Position numbers and translations under genes: made by a program
Notes under the pieces: generated by a model
The model's database searches: none
What the model was told of the DNA's origin: nothing
What the model saw: only the letters and a program-made list of their open reading frames with translations
In this document: positions 23,927 to 32,738 of the stretch, one piece after another
How the letters are laid out: each line of letters starts with the position of its first letter
Numbering within the stretch: position 1 is the first letter of the stretch
Source: Micromonospora pallida
Lineage (GTDB): Bacteria; Actinomycetota; Actinomycetes; Mycobacteriales; Micromonosporaceae
DNA: 64,000 bases
Direction: 5' to 3'
Assembly (NCBI RefSeq): GCF_900090325.1
Contig: NZ_FMHW01000002.1
Span: 3,783,001 to 3,847,000 of the forward strand

Positions 23927-26449
23927 GTGCTCCGCGACGTACCCCTCGAACTGCCGGTCCGGCCGGTCCTGGCGACGCTGACCGCGGCCCTGCGCACGAC
24001 GGGCGCCGCCGTGCTGGTCGCGCCGCCGGGCACCGGGAAGACCACCCTGACGCCGTTGGCGGTCGCCGGCGAGGTCGACGGCCGGGTGCTGATCGCCCAG
24101 CCGCGCCGGGTGGCCGCGCGGGCGGCGGCGCACCGGATGGCGACGCTGCTCGGCGAACGGGTCGGCGACCGCGTCGGGTACGCCGTGCGCGGCGACCGGC
24201 GCAGCGGCCCGACCACCCGGATCGAAGTGGTCACCACCGGGCTGCTGGTCCGGCGGCTGCACCGCGACCCGGAACTGCCCGGTGTGGCGGCGGTGCTGCT
24301 CGACGAGTGCCATGAGCGGCACCTCGACGCCGACCTGGCCCTCGCCTTCACCGTGGAGGCCCGCGCCACGCTCCGGCCCGACCTGTGGCTGCTGGCCATG
24401 TCGGCGACCGCCGAGGCGGACCGGTTCGCCGGCCTGCTCGGCGGAGCGACGCCCGCGCCGGTGGTCCGGGCCGAGGCGGCACTGCACCCGGTAGCCCGGA
24501 TCTGGGCTCCCCCAGCCCGTCCCGCCGCCGGCTACCGGGGTAACCGGGTGGATCCCGCGCTGCTCGACCACGTGGCCGCGACGGTCCGCCGGGCGCTGGC
24601 CGAACAGGACGGTGACGTCCTGGTCTTCCTGCCGGGCGCCGGGGAGATCGCCGACGTCACCGCCCGCCTCGCCGACCAGCGCGACCGGGTCGCCCTGGTG
24701 CCGCTGCACGGCCGGCAGCGAGGTGCCGAGCAGGACGCCGCGCTGCGTCCGGCCGACCGGCGGCGGGTGGTGCTGGCCACGGCGGTCGCGGAGAGCAGCC
24801 TGACCGTGCCCGGCGTCCGGGTGGTGGTCGACGCCGGACTGAGCCGGATCGCCCGGACCGACCTGGCGCGGGGCCTGGGGGCGCTGGTCACCGTGCCGGT
24901 CTCCCGGGCCGCCGCGACCCAGCGGGCCGGTCGGGCCGGCCGGGAGGCTCCCGGGCACGTCTACCGCTGCTGGTCCCCGGCCACCCACGAACGGCTCGCC
25001 GCCCAGCCCGAGCCGGAGATCGCCACCGCCGACCTGACCGGGTTCGCCTTGGAGCTGGCGGCGTGGGGGCAGCCGGACGGTGCCGGTATGGCGCTGCCCG
25101 ACCCGCCGCCGGCGGCGGCGATGGCGGTGGCCCGGCAGACCCTCGGCACGCTCGGCGCGACCGACGCCGAGGGGCGGATCACCGGACGGGGTCGGGCGAT
25201 CGCGGCGGCCGGCCTCCAGCCCCGGTTGGGCCGGGCGCTGCTCGACGGGGCGGCCCGGGTCGGCACGGACCGGGCCGCCGAGGTGGTGGCCCTGCTCAGC
25301 GAGGAGGTCGGTCCCGGCGACGACCTGGTGGCGGGCTGGCGACGGCTGCGCGCCGGCACCGATCCCGCCGGCACCGCCCGTTGGCGGACCGAGGTACGCC
25401 GACTGCGCGCCGCCCTACCCCAGGATCCACCGCCGGGCGGGACCCGGTCGGCAGTGTCGGATCGGATCCCCGACGACCTGGCCGTCGGGCTGCTGGTCGG
25501 CCTGGCGTACCCCGAGCGGCTCGCCCGGGTCCGCCGGCCGGGCGGCTCGGCGTACCTGATGGCTGGCGGGACCGCCGCGGAGCTGGCCCCCGGGTCGGCG
25601 CTGGTCGGCTGCGACTGGCTCGCGGTGGCGGTGGCCGACCGTTCCCCCGGCGCCCCGACCGCCCGGATCCGCGCCGCCGCCGCGCTCGACGAGGCGACCG
25701 CCCGGGAGGCCGGCGCGGCGCTGGTCCGCGAGGAACGTCAGGTCGCCTGGTCCGACGGGGACGTGCTGGCCCGCGAGCTGACCCGGCTCGGCGCGATCGA
25801 GCTGACCGAACGGCCGCTGTCCCGACCGGACCCGGAGGCGGTGGGCGCGGCGCTCCTGACCGGCCTGCGGCGGGACGGGCTCGACCTGCTCGACTGGACC
25901 CCGGCGGCCCGGTCGCTGCGGGAACGGCTGGCGTTCTGCCGGCACGCGCTCGGCGACGACTGGCCGGCGGTCGACGACGGCGCCCTGCTCACCGCCGCGC
26001 CCGAGTGGCTCGGGCCGGAACTGGGCCGGGCGCGCCGGCGCGCCGACCTGGCCCGGATCGACGTGGTCGGGGCGCTGCGTCGGCTGCTCCCCTGGCCCCA
26101 GGCCGCCCGGCTGGACGAGTTGGCCCCCGAGCGGATCACCGTACCGAGCGGCAGCCGGGTCCGGGTGGGGTACGCCGACCCGGCCGCCCCGGTGCTCGCG
26201 GTGAAGCTCCAGGAGACCTTCGGCTGGCAGCGGGTGCCCCGGATCGCCGACGGGCGGGTGCCGGTGCTGCTGCACCTGCTCTCCCCCGCCGGCCGACCGG
26301 TGGCGGTCACCGCGGACCTGGCCTCGTTCTGGCGGGTCGGGTACCCGCAGGTGCGGGGGGAGCTGCGCGGGCGCTACCCACGCCACCCGTGGCCGGAGGA
26401 TCCCACCAGCGCGCCACCGACCCGGCACACCACCGCCCGCCGCCGGTGA
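23927..26449 (+). CDS. hrpB: ATP-dependent helicase HrpB
   Basis: The GTG at 23927 gives 840 residues, the normal HrpB length. RecA domain 1 carries VAPPGTGKTTLTP (about 32-44), QPRRVAARAAA, DECHERHLDADL (about 126; DECH where many HrpB proteins have DEFH) and AMSATAEA. Domain 2 carries ATAVAESSLTVPGVRVVVD and QRAGRAGREAPGHVYR. The C-terminal half has the HrpB winged helix and HrpB_C region, ending with YPQVRGELRGRYPRHPWPEDP. It is a DEAH/RHA-type RNA helicase whose physiological substrate is poorly known. Confidence 0.96.
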   Translation: MLRDVPLELPVRPVLATLTAALRTTGAAVLVAPPGTGKTTLTPLAVAGEVDGRVLIAQPRRVAARAAAHRMATLLGERVGDRVGYAVRGDRRSGPTTRIEVVTTGLLVRRLHRDPELPGVAAVLLDECHERHLDADLALAFTVEARATLRPDLWLLAMSATAEADRFAGLLGGATPAPVVRAEAALHPVARIWAPPARPAAGYRGNRVDPALLDHVAATVRRALAEQDGDVLVFLPGAGEIADVTARLADQRDRVALVPLHGRQRGAEQDAALRPADRRRVVLATAVAESSLTVPGVRVVVDAGLSRIARTDLARGLGALVTVPVSRAAATQRAGRAGREAPGHVYRCWSPATHERLAAQPEPEIATADLTGFALELAAWGQPDGAGMALPDPPPAAAMAVARQTLGTLGATDAEGRITGRGRAIAAAGLQPRLGRALLDGAARVGTDRAAEVVALLSEEVGPGDDLVAGWRRLRAGTDPAGTARWRTEVRRLRAALPQDPPPGGTRSAVSDRIPDDLAVGLLVGLAYPERLARVRRPGGSAYLMAGGTAAELAPGSALVGCDWLAVAVADRSPGAPTARIRAAAALDEATAREAGAALVREERQVAWSDGDVLARELTRLGAIELTERPLSRPDPEAVGAALLTGLRRDGLDLLDWTPAARSLRERLAFCRHALGDDWPAVDDGALLTAAPEWLGPELGRARRRADLARIDVVGALRRLLPWPQAARLDELAPERITVPSGSRVRVGYADPAAPVLAVKLQETFGWQRVPRIADGRVPVLLHLLSPAGRPVAVTADLASFWRVGYPQVRGELRGRYPRHPWPEDPTSAPPTRHTTARRR

Positions 26450-26458
26450 TGTTTCCGC

Positions 26459-26513
26459 CCGCCGTCGCTCCGCCCACCGTCTCTCCGGCCGTCGTCGGAC
26501 GGAGCGGCGGCGG
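26459..26513. terminator. 14-bp inverted repeat between convergent hrpB and PP2C genes
   Basis: CCGCCGTCGCTCCG pairs with CGGAGCGGCGGCGG (one mismatch) across a 27-base loop. A bidirectional terminator is plausible. Confidence 0.5.
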
Positions 26514-26562
26514 CGCCATCCGCGACGGTCGGTCCTCGGCTGCGGTCAGTCCTCGACGGCGG

Positions 26563-27291
26563 TCAGTCCTCAGCGACGATGTCGGCGACGACCACGGTGA
26601 TGTTGTCCGGACCACCCGCCCGCAGGGCCAGGTCGATCAGCCGGCGGGCGCACTCCTCACGGTCGGGGTGGTCGGTGAGCACCTCGGTGAGGGTGTCCGC
26701 GCTGACCACGTTGGAGAGGCCGTCGCTGCACAGCAGCCAGCGGTCCCCGGCCCAGGGCACCATGGTGGCGTAGGCCGGGGAGACCTCGCCGCCCTGGAGG
26801 GCCTGGGTGACCACCGCCCGGCGGGGGTGGCTGCTGGCCTGCTCCGGTGTGATCATCCCCTGGTCGACGAGCATCTGCACGAAGGTGTCGTCCCGGGTGA
26901 TCTGCTTGAGCACGCCCTCCCGGAACAGGTAGGCGCGGGAGTCGCCGACGTGGGCCAGCGCCAGGCAGCTCCCGGTCCGCGCGAACAGCAGCGCGGTGAG
27001 GGTGGTGCCCATGCCCTGGCGGTCCGGGTCCTCCTCGACGGCCCGGCGGATCCGGCCGGTGGCCAGCTCGATTCCGCCGCGCAGCGCCGCCACCAGCGCG
27101 TCCTCCGGTGTCGCCAGGTCCAGCGGGGTGACGGCCTGCATGGCGATGGAACTGGCGAGGTCACCGGCCGCCATCCCGCCCATACCATCGGCGACGGCGA
27201 CAAGCCAGGTGCCGGCGTGGAAGGCGTCCTGATTGCCGCTTCGGATCAGGCCACGGTCGGTCGCTCCCGTGGAACGCAGCTTCAGGGTCAT
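26563..27291 (-). CDS. PP2C-family serine/threonine protein phosphatase
   Basis: The ATG at 27291 gives 242 residues and a canonical PPM domain. Metal-binding motifs are seen as GNQDAF, VAVADGMGGMAAGD, GMGTTLTALLF, LAHVGDSRAYLF, LLCSDGLSNVV and GGPDNITVVV. It hydrolyses phosphoserine and phosphothreonine with two Mn or Mg ions, probably reversing PknA/B-type kinases. It is cytosolic, with no transmembrane tail, unlike PstP. No kinase or FHA gene is next to it. Confidence 0.95.
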   Translation of the reverse strand: MTLKLRSTGATDRGLIRSGNQDAFHAGTWLVAVADGMGGMAAGDLASSIAMQAVTPLDLATPEDALVAALRGGIELATGRIRRAVEEDPDRQGMGTTLTALLFARTGSCLALAHVGDSRAYLFREGVLKQITRDDTFVQMLVDQGMITPEQASSHPRRAVVTQALQGGEVSPAYATMVPWAGDRWLLCSDGLSNVVSADTLTEVLTDHPDREECARRLIDLALRAGGPDNITVVVADIVAED

Positions 27292-27459
27292 GGGACGCAG
27301 CCTGCCAGGAGGAGGGCGGGTTGTCTCTAGTAGATCACCGTCGGCGAGCCGTGGCGCGGCGAATCTCACTCTCCGCGCCGGACGCATGACCGAGCCGACC
27401 GCCCGTCCGGCCCGGTCCCGTGCTGGTCAGCGTGCACGTCTCCACCAGCGAGCGTTCTT

Positions 27460-27503
27460 GGCGATATCGGGGTGTCCGTGAGCGGAGAAAGCCCGATATC
27501 GCC
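27460..27503. repeat. 12-bp perfect inverted repeat GGCGATATCGGG
   Basis: GGCGATATCGGG and CCCGATATCGCC are separated by 20 bases, and pairing extends further with one bulge. It lies in the 300-base gap 27292-27593, which holds no gene. It may be a terminator or a dispersed palindrome. Confidence 0.55.
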
Positions 27504-27539
27504 GAAGCGGCGACCTAGGCATCCCGCCCGGAGGGAAAG

Positions 27540-27579
27540 CGTCGCGGGCGCCGCCCGGAGTAGGGCGACACCCGCGACG
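27540..27579 (-). terminator. Hairpin after the protease fusion gene
   Basis: CGTCGCGGG and CCCGCGACG (9 bp) flank a 22-base loop, 14 bases past the stop of the minus-strand protease gene. Confidence 0.5.
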
Positions 27580-27593
27580 TGGGTGCGATCGGG

Positions 27594-28793
27594 TCAGACC
27601 GGCAGGCCGCCGACCTGGGTGTTGATCCAGCTCCGGATCGACGGCAGGTCGCCGTAGATGGACGGACCGGTGGCGCAGGTCGGGTTGAGGTTGCCAGCCC
27701 GGCTGGTCGCACCGATCAGGTTCCACACCCCGTTGATCATGCGCACCTGCGGGCCGCCGGAGTCGCCGTAGCAGGCGCCCGAGTTGCCGTTGGTGTTGTC
27801 GGTGCAGATCTCGTACGGGGCGTTGATGCCGCGGCAGCGGGTGTCGGTGACGATCGACGTGTCCAGCTCGTGGGCGATGGTCGGGGCCGGACCGCAGCCC
27901 CGGGTCGGGCAGGTCTGGCCCCAGCCGATGATCCGGGTGGCGGTGCCGACCGCGCCGGAGCTGGTGGGGATGACCGCCGGGGTGTAGCTGACCGAGCTGG
28001 CGAGCTGGAACAGCTTGACGTCGATGGTCGGGTGACTGACCGCCCGGCTCACGCCGACCACCGTGCCACCGCTGGTGCGGTCGATGCTGCCCACTCGCAC
28101 GGAGGCCGGCGTCGGGCAGTGATCGGCGGTGACCATCCAGTTCGACTTGATCAGCGTGCCGGTGCAGCCGGAGGTGTAGACCATCCACGGGTAGTTCTCG
28201 GTGGCCGGCCGGCCGTTGACGACCAGCGGCGAGATCTCGTCCGACCCCGGCCAGACGAAGGTGCCGGCGACGTCGGCCGTGGTGCGGCTGCCGGCGAAGA
28301 GCGAGTTGACCTGGGCGGCCTCGGTCGCGCTCGGGTAGGCGTTGGTGCAGGAGACCGGCGCGCTGCTGCCGGACATCAGGTCGGAGCAGAGGCCGGTACG
28401 CCGGTCGGGCAGGCCGAGGATGTGACCGAACTCGTGAGACGCGATCCGGGTCCGGTTGTAGCCCTCGTTCACCGCCTGCCAGCCCATGTAGATCACGCCC
28501 CGGCCCAGCCCGTACACGTAGGCACGCGGCCAGCCGCTGTCCACGTAGATGGTGACGGTGGCCGGGGTGCCGGCCACCAGCCGGACGTTGCTGACCCGGC
28601 TGTTCCAGATCGCGGCGGCCTGGTCGAAGTTGGTCCGGAACTCACCGGCCCGGCTGGCGTCGTAGTAGACGGTACGGACGGCGGCGCCGACGTCGGCGGA
28701 GGCCGGCGTACCGCCGACGGCCTGGACACCGGCGAGGGACAGCGCGAGCGCGAGCGCGGCCCCCGCCGCGCGGGACAGTTTCCGTCGGAACAT
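27594..28793 (-). CDS. Secreted fusion of snapalysin-type (M7) metalloprotease and trypsin-like (S1) serine protease
   Basis: The ATG at 28793 follows GGGGAG by six bases, giving 399 residues with a Sec signal (about 1-30, ending TPASADV). Residues about 32-190 match snapalysin. The zinc motif HEFGHILGLPD (about 119-129) supplies two histidines and the Asp ligand typical of M7, followed by RRTGLCSDLMSG. Residues about 195-399 form a chymotrypsin-fold protease with His in TADHC (about 223), Asp in TIDVKL (about 257) and Ser in YGDSGGP (about 346). All catalytic residues of both enzymes are present in one uninterrupted frame. The S1 part starts PLVVNGRPATENYPWMV, like a mature trypsin, so the M7 part may also act as its pro-region. 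An extracellular digestive or processing role is inferred. Confidence 0.9.
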   Translation of the reverse strand: MFRRKLSRAAGAALALALSLAGVQAVGGTPASADVGAAVRTVYYDASRAGEFRTNFDQAAAIWNSRVSNVRLVAGTPATVTIYVDSGWPRAYVYGLGRGVIYMGWQAVNEGYNRTRIASHEFGHILGLPDRRTGLCSDLMSGSSAPVSCTNAYPSATEAAQVNSLFAGSRTTADVAGTFVWPGSDEISPLVVNGRPATENYPWMVYTSGCTGTLIKSNWMVTADHCPTPASVRVGSIDRTSGGTVVGVSRAVSHPTIDVKLFQLASSVSYTPAVIPTSSGAVGTATRIIGWGQTCPTRGCGPAPTIAHELDTSIVTDTRCRGINAPYEICTDNTNGNSGACYGDSGGPQVRMINGVWNLIGATSRAGNLNPTCATGPSIYGDLPSIRSWINTQVGGLPV

Positions 28794-28965
28794 CAACCAC
28801 TCCCCTGGTCCGCAGTGGCGTCGTCGCCACCACAATCGAAGTAAATCGATTTTATGAGAAGTGGTGCACTCGACACGAATAGTGATTGGGTCATACGTTC
28901 CGGACCGCGCCGGACGCCAGCCGGTGCCGGAACGGGTGACCGCACCACGAATCCCGCCTACCGGA

Positions 28966-29043
28966 CCGGAACGGCTCCGGCGGCCCCACCGGGGGTCGTA
29001 TCGGCCGGAACGGCTCCCGGCGGCCCCACCGGGTCGTACGGGC
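28966..29043. repeat. Two tandem 39-bp repeats
   Basis: Units at 28966-29004 and 29005-29043 share CCGGAACGGCTCC and CGGCGGCCCCACCGGG with few changes. They fill part of the 267-base gap 28794-29060, which has an AT-rich promoter-like zone near 28840 for the protease gene and no other gene. Confidence 0.65.
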
Positions 29044-29060
29044 CGGACCCCAGCGTGCGG

Positions 29061-29717
29061 CTACGCCACGTCGAGGTGCCGGTGCGCCAGGGCCACGAGA
29101 GCCCGGGGGTCGTCCACGTGGAACCGCAGCTCGGTGACCGGCTCGCTCGGCCCCTTGGGCAGGAGCACCGACGTCGGTCGGCGCAGGACCACGTCGACGC
29201 TGGTCTGACTGCCCGTGACGATGCTCAGGATCACCCCGGCGTCACCCGCCTCGGACTGGACGGTCCGGCTCGCGGCCAACTGACGGGATCGGGGGCGGAT
29301 CTCGGCGACGTCCTCCCACGGGATCCGGATGTCGATCGACCCGCCGTAGCGGACCCGCAGCCCCGCCGGCCCCACCACGTGCGGGTGCCACCGCATGGCG
29401 GCGAGCAGGCCGAACATCCAGAACAGCCCGTAGACGCCGACGACGAGCGCGAGGATCCGCAGCCAGCGCCACCCGACGGTGTGCGCGATGATCACGTCGA
29501 GCATCGGGACCTCGACCGCCGAGACGCCGATGAAGACCCAGAAGAGGGGCGTGACGGTGGCCGCGTAGCCGAACGCCGTACCGCCCGGCTCGACCACGGG
29601 CGGACGGCGGCGCACCCAGGCGAGCAGGCTGCGCCACAGGGCTGCCTCGAACGCGACAGCCCGGCGCAGCGCCGGCGCCCCGGCCCGACGGCCGGCCCGT
29701 GTGGCGGTGTCGGTCAA
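29061..29717 (-). CDS. Membrane protein with PH-like C-terminal domain, unknown function
   Basis: I chose the TTG at 29717, seven bases after GGAAGGGA, giving 218 residues; the frame is open upstream to 29819. Two hydrophobic helices are seen (about 55-75, TPLFWVFIGVSAVEVPMLDV, and about 85-110, ILALVVGVYGLFWMFGLLAAM). A beta-rich domain follows (VVGPAGLRVRYGGSIDIRIP, then WEDVAEIRPR), resembling bacterial PH domains. The protein should sit in the cytoplasmic membrane. A promoter with a repeated operator-like site lies just upstream. No function is recognised. Confidence 0.65.
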   Translation of the reverse strand: MTDTATRAGRRAGAPALRRAVAFEAALWRSLLAWVRRRPPVVEPGGTAFGYAATVTPLFWVFIGVSAVEVPMLDVIIAHTVGWRWLRILALVVGVYGLFWMFGLLAAMRWHPHVVGPAGLRVRYGGSIDIRIPWEDVAEIRPRSRQLAASRTVQSEAGDAGVILSIVTGSQTSVDVVLRRPTSVLLPKGPSEPVTELRFHVDDPRALVALAHRHLDVA

Positions 29718-29800
29718 CGACCGGTCCCTTCCGGTAGGGCGGGTCAGCCGTGTCGCCGGGCCGCAGACCCGTCGCGTCGCACCGACCCCACTTTGCGTTG

Positions 29801-29854
29801 CGGTCGCAACGTAACGCACTCCGGAAAGGTTTTCAATACAGTCGCAATGTGACG
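29801..29854 (-). promoter_or_regulatory. Promoter flanked by two copies of a 16-bp site
   Basis: On the minus strand TTGAAA (29831-29836) and TACGTT (29808-29813) are 17 bases apart, a good sigma-70-like promoter for the membrane protein at 29717. Two direct copies of CGTyACrTTGCGACyG lie at 29839-29854 (just upstream of -35) and 29801-29816 (over the -10). Such a layout suits repression by a dimeric regulator. Confidence 0.6.
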
Positions 29855-29873
29855 TTGCTGCCCGGGCGGCCGG

Positions 29874-30836
29874 TCAACGGGTCCGCAGCCGGGGCAGGAC
29901 CTCGGCGCCGAACACGTCGACGAACGAGCCCAGCTCCTGCCCGACGTGGTGCAGGAAGATCCGGTCGAACCCGAGGTCGAGGTACTCCGCCAGCCACCCC
30001 GTGTGCCGACCGAGGTCGGCGGAGATGTTGACCACCCGGTGCAGGCGCTCCATCGGCACGTCCTGCGAGATCGCGTCGAAGTGCTCGGGGGTCTCCAGGT
30101 CCCAGCAGACCGGCGGGGCGAAGACGTTGCTGCGCCACTGGTCGTACGCGATCCGCTCGGCCTCTGCCTGGTCCCCCGCCCAGCTCAGGTGCACCTGAAG
30201 GCTCAACGGTCCCCGCCCGCCGGCGTCCCGGTAGGCGTCGATCATGGCGCGCAGGTGCGGCAGCGGGGCGTTGACGGTGATCAGGCCGTCGGCCCACTCG
30301 GCGCACCAGCGGGCGGTGGCCACGCTGACCGCCGCGCCGACGAGGGCGGGCGGCTGCTCGGGTCGGGTCCACAGCTTCGCCCGGTCCACCCGGACCAACC
30401 CGTCGTGGCTGACCTCCTCCCCGGCCAGCAGCGCGCGAATCACGTCCACGCACTCACGCAGCCGGGCGTTGCGCAGGTCCTTGCGGGGCCAGGGGTCGCC
30501 GGTGATGTGCTCGTTGGACGCCTCGCCGGTGCCGAGCGCGGCCCAGAACCGGCCCGGGTACATCGCGCCGAGGGTGCCGATCGCCTGCGCGATGATCGCC
30601 GGGTGGTAGCGCTGGCCGGGGGCGTTGACCACGCCGAGCGGCAAGTTGGTGGCCTGGAGGGCGGCACCGAGCCAGGACCAGGCGAAGCCGGACTGCCCCT
30701 GCCGTTCGCTCCACGGGGCGAAGTGGTCCGAGCACATGGCCGCGTCGAACCCGGCCCGCTCCGCGCGTACCACCGCCTCCAGCAGCTCGGTGGGGTGGAT
30801 CTGCTCGTGGGAGGCGTGGATGCCGAACACCGTCAT
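29874..30836 (-). CDS. LLM-class F420-dependent oxidoreductase
   Basis: The ATG at 30836 gives 320 residues (MTVFGIHASHEQIHPTELLE); upstream in-frame codons lack family similarity. It has the luciferase-like TIM barrel with AERAGFDAAMCSDHFAPW near the start, GRFWAALGTGEASNEHITG in the middle, and FDRIFLHHVGQ near the end. The family uses reduced coenzyme F420 to reduce or oxidise alcohols, imines or activated alkenes. The sequence resembles the TIGR03885-type non-FGD group. It is probably a single gene; the 28-bp hairpin upstream separates it from the dehydrogenase gene. Confidence 0.9.
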   Translation of the reverse strand: MTVFGIHASHEQIHPTELLEAVVRAERAGFDAAMCSDHFAPWSERQGQSGFAWSWLGAALQATNLPLGVVNAPGQRYHPAIIAQAIGTLGAMYPGRFWAALGTGEASNEHITGDPWPRKDLRNARLRECVDVIRALLAGEEVSHDGLVRVDRAKLWTRPEQPPALVGAAVSVATARWCAEWADGLITVNAPLPHLRAMIDAYRDAGGRGPLSLQVHLSWAGDQAEAERIAYDQWRSNVFAPPVCWDLETPEHFDAISQDVPMERLHRVVNISADLGRHTGWLAEYLDLGFDRIFLHHVGQELGSFVDVFGAEVLPRLRTR

Positions 30837-30887
30837 GCCGACGACCCGTACCCAGAACCGCCGCCCGACAACCGACACCCCGCCCCG

Positions 30888-30947
30888 GGTGGTAGCAGGG
30901 GTCCCCTACAGTGCGAAAACGCACTGTAGGGGACCCCTGCTACCACC
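30888..30947. repeat. 60-bp perfect palindromic element (28-bp stem, AAAA loop)
   Basis: GGTGGTAGCAGGGGTCCCCT begins a 28-base arm that pairs exactly with its complement around AAAA. Two further partial copies of the right-hand tip (TGCTACCACC) follow up to 30980. A diverged 60-bp relative lies at 48662-48721. It is a dispersed palindromic element, here between the dehydrogenase end and the F420 enzyme start, where it may also terminate transcription. Confidence 0.85.
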
Positions 30948-30989
30948 TCACCCTGCTACCACCTCAGCCTTGCTACCACCCCGATGCCC

Positions 30990-32402
30990 TCACTCGGCGT
31001 GCGCGCCGGCGCCCGCCGAAGGTCCGCCCTCGCCGACCCAGACGGTCTTGACGTTGCAGAACTCGCGCATGCCCAACGCCGACAACTCCCGTCCGTAGCC
31101 GGAGTTCCGCACGCCGCCAAAGGGCAGCTCCGGGAAGGAGGTGGTCATCCCGTTGACGAAGACGCTCCCGGCGTCCAGGTCGGTGGCGAACCGCTCCTGC
31201 TCGTCCGGGTCACGGGTCCAGGCGTTCGCGCCGAGGCCGAAGCTGGTGCCGTTGGCCACCTCGACCGCCTCCGCGTACGACGACACACGGTAGAGGCCGG
31301 CGGCCGGGCCGAAGACCTCCTCGCCCCACATCCGCATCTCGGGCGTCAGGTCGGTGACCACGGTCGGCGGGTACCACCAGCCGGGCCGGTCGGGCACCTC
31401 ACCACCGCAGAGCAGCCGGGCGCCCCGGCCGACCGCGTCGCGTACCTGGGCGGCTACCTCGTCCCGGCCCCGCTCGCTGGCCAGCGGCCCGACGTCGGTC
31501 CGCTCGTCCATCGGGTCGCCGACCCGCAGCGCCGCCATCCGATCCACGAACCGTTCGGTGAACGCGTCGAAGACGTCAGCGTGCACGATGAACCGTTTCG
31601 CGGCGATGCAGGACTGGCCGTTGTTCTGGCAGCGCGCGGTGGTGGCGACCTCGGCGGCCCGGTCCAGGTCGGCCGAGGGCATCACCACGAACGGGTCGCT
31701 GCCGCCGAGTTCGAGCACCGTCTTCTTCAGCTCGCGGCCGGCGATCGCGGCGATGGACCGGCCGGCCGGCTCGCTGCCGGTCAGCGTCGCCGCGCGGACC
31801 CGGGGGTCGGTGAGGACCCGCTCGACGGCGGACGAGCCGACCAGCAGCGTACTGAATGCTCCCTCGGGGAAGCCGGCCCGGCGGAACAGTTCCCCCAGCC
31901 AGAGCGCGGTCTGCGGCACGTTCGAGGCGTGCTTGAGCAGGCCGGTGTTGCCGGCCGTCAGAGCCGGCGCGGCGAACCGGATCACCTGCCAGAGCGGGAA
32001 GTTCCACGGCATTACCGCGAGCACCGGCCCGATCGGCTGGTAACGAACGACCGCTCGCCGAGCCCCCACCGCCACCGCGTCGGCCGGCTCGTCGGCGAGG
32101 AAACGCCCGGCGTTGTCGGCGTAGAACCGGCAGGCGGTGGCGCACTTCGTCACCTCGGCCTTGGCCGACGCGTACGTCTTACCCATCTCCGTGGTCATCA
32201 CCCGGGCGATGTCGTCGCGCTCGGCGTCGAGCAGGTCGGCCGCCGCGGTCAGCCACCGGGCCCGTTGCGCGACCGAGGTGCCGCGCAGCTCCGCGAATCC
32301 CCGGTGCGCGGCGGCGATGGCGGCGTCGATCCGGTCGGGCGACATCTCGTCGTACGTCCTGAGCACCTCACCGGTGGCGGGGTTGGTGGTGGCGATGGAC
32401 AT
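30990..32402 (-). CDS. gabD: NAD(P)-dependent succinate-semialdehyde-type aldehyde dehydrogenase
   Basis: The ATG at 32402 follows CAGGAG by six bases, giving 470 residues. The aldehyde dehydrogenase fold shows VLAVMPWNFPLWQVIRF, the general base in LELGGSDPFVV and the nucleophile in NNGQSCIAAKRF. The C-terminal ELPFGGVRNSGYGREL motif fits succinate-semialdehyde or related short-chain dehydrogenases. It would oxidise succinate semialdehyde to succinate in GABA breakdown, but related aldehydes are possible, and no GABA transaminase is adjacent. It follows a small membrane protein gene by 12 bases. Confidence 0.9.
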   Translation of the reverse strand: MSIATTNPATGEVLRTYDEMSPDRIDAAIAAAHRGFAELRGTSVAQRARWLTAAADLLDAERDDIARVMTTEMGKTYASAKAEVTKCATACRFYADNAGRFLADEPADAVAVGARRAVVRYQPIGPVLAVMPWNFPLWQVIRFAAPALTAGNTGLLKHASNVPQTALWLGELFRRAGFPEGAFSTLLVGSSAVERVLTDPRVRAATLTGSEPAGRSIAAIAGRELKKTVLELGGSDPFVVMPSADLDRAAEVATTARCQNNGQSCIAAKRFIVHADVFDAFTERFVDRMAALRVGDPMDERTDVGPLASERGRDEVAAQVRDAVGRGARLLCGGEVPDRPGWWYPPTVVTDLTPEMRMWGEEVFGPAAGLYRVSSYAEAVEVANGTSFGLGANAWTRDPDEQERFATDLDAGSVFVNGMTTSFPELPFGGVRNSGYGRELSALGMREFCNVKTVWVGEGGPSAGAGAHAE

Positions 32403-32414
32403 GTCGTACTCCTG

Positions 32415-32678
32415 TCACTCGAAGAGTGAGTGGCGCACGCCCGGCTCCTCCCGTCGGCGGGCGGCCCGACGGCGCTGGACGACGACCATGTCGACCACCG
32501 CCACGACGGCGAGGACGCCGCAGACGACGGCCAGCCAGGGCAGGCCGACCCAGGCGGCCAGCACGGCGAAGGCCACCATGGTGACGAGCCCGAAGGAGGC
32601 CAGGGCCAGTCGCAGGTTCAACGCGCTGTAGGCGTGGCCGACGGTGCCCCGGGCACCTCGGGGCTGCGATCGCGTCAT
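32415..32678 (-). CDS. Small two-helix membrane protein (DUF6343-like)
   Basis: The 87-residue protein has a basic N-terminus, then two helices (about 24-44, LALASFGLVTMVAFAVLAAWV, and about 46-66, PWLAVVCGVLAVVAVVDMVVV) and an Arg-rich tail (QRRRAARRREEP). The pattern RLALASFGL...AVVCGVLAVVAVVD resembles a family I recall as DUF6343, common in actinomycetes. It lies 12 bases upstream of gabD, so the two are probably cotranscribed. The role is unknown. Confidence 0.75.
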   Translation of the reverse strand: MTRSQPRGARGTVGHAYSALNLRLALASFGLVTMVAFAVLAAWVGLPWLAVVCGVLAVVAVVDMVVVQRRRAARRREEPGVRHSLFE

Positions 32679-32738
32679 TCCGGCGAACTACCCGATGGTC
32701 CGCGCGGCTAACCTGACGCGCCCAGGCCCGGGCCGGTC

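Noticed and set aside
26450..27330. Plus-strand extension of the hrpB neighbourhood across the PP2C gene
   Set aside because: The frame is antisense to the PP2C motifs and is low-complexity. The hrpB stop at 26449 is clear.
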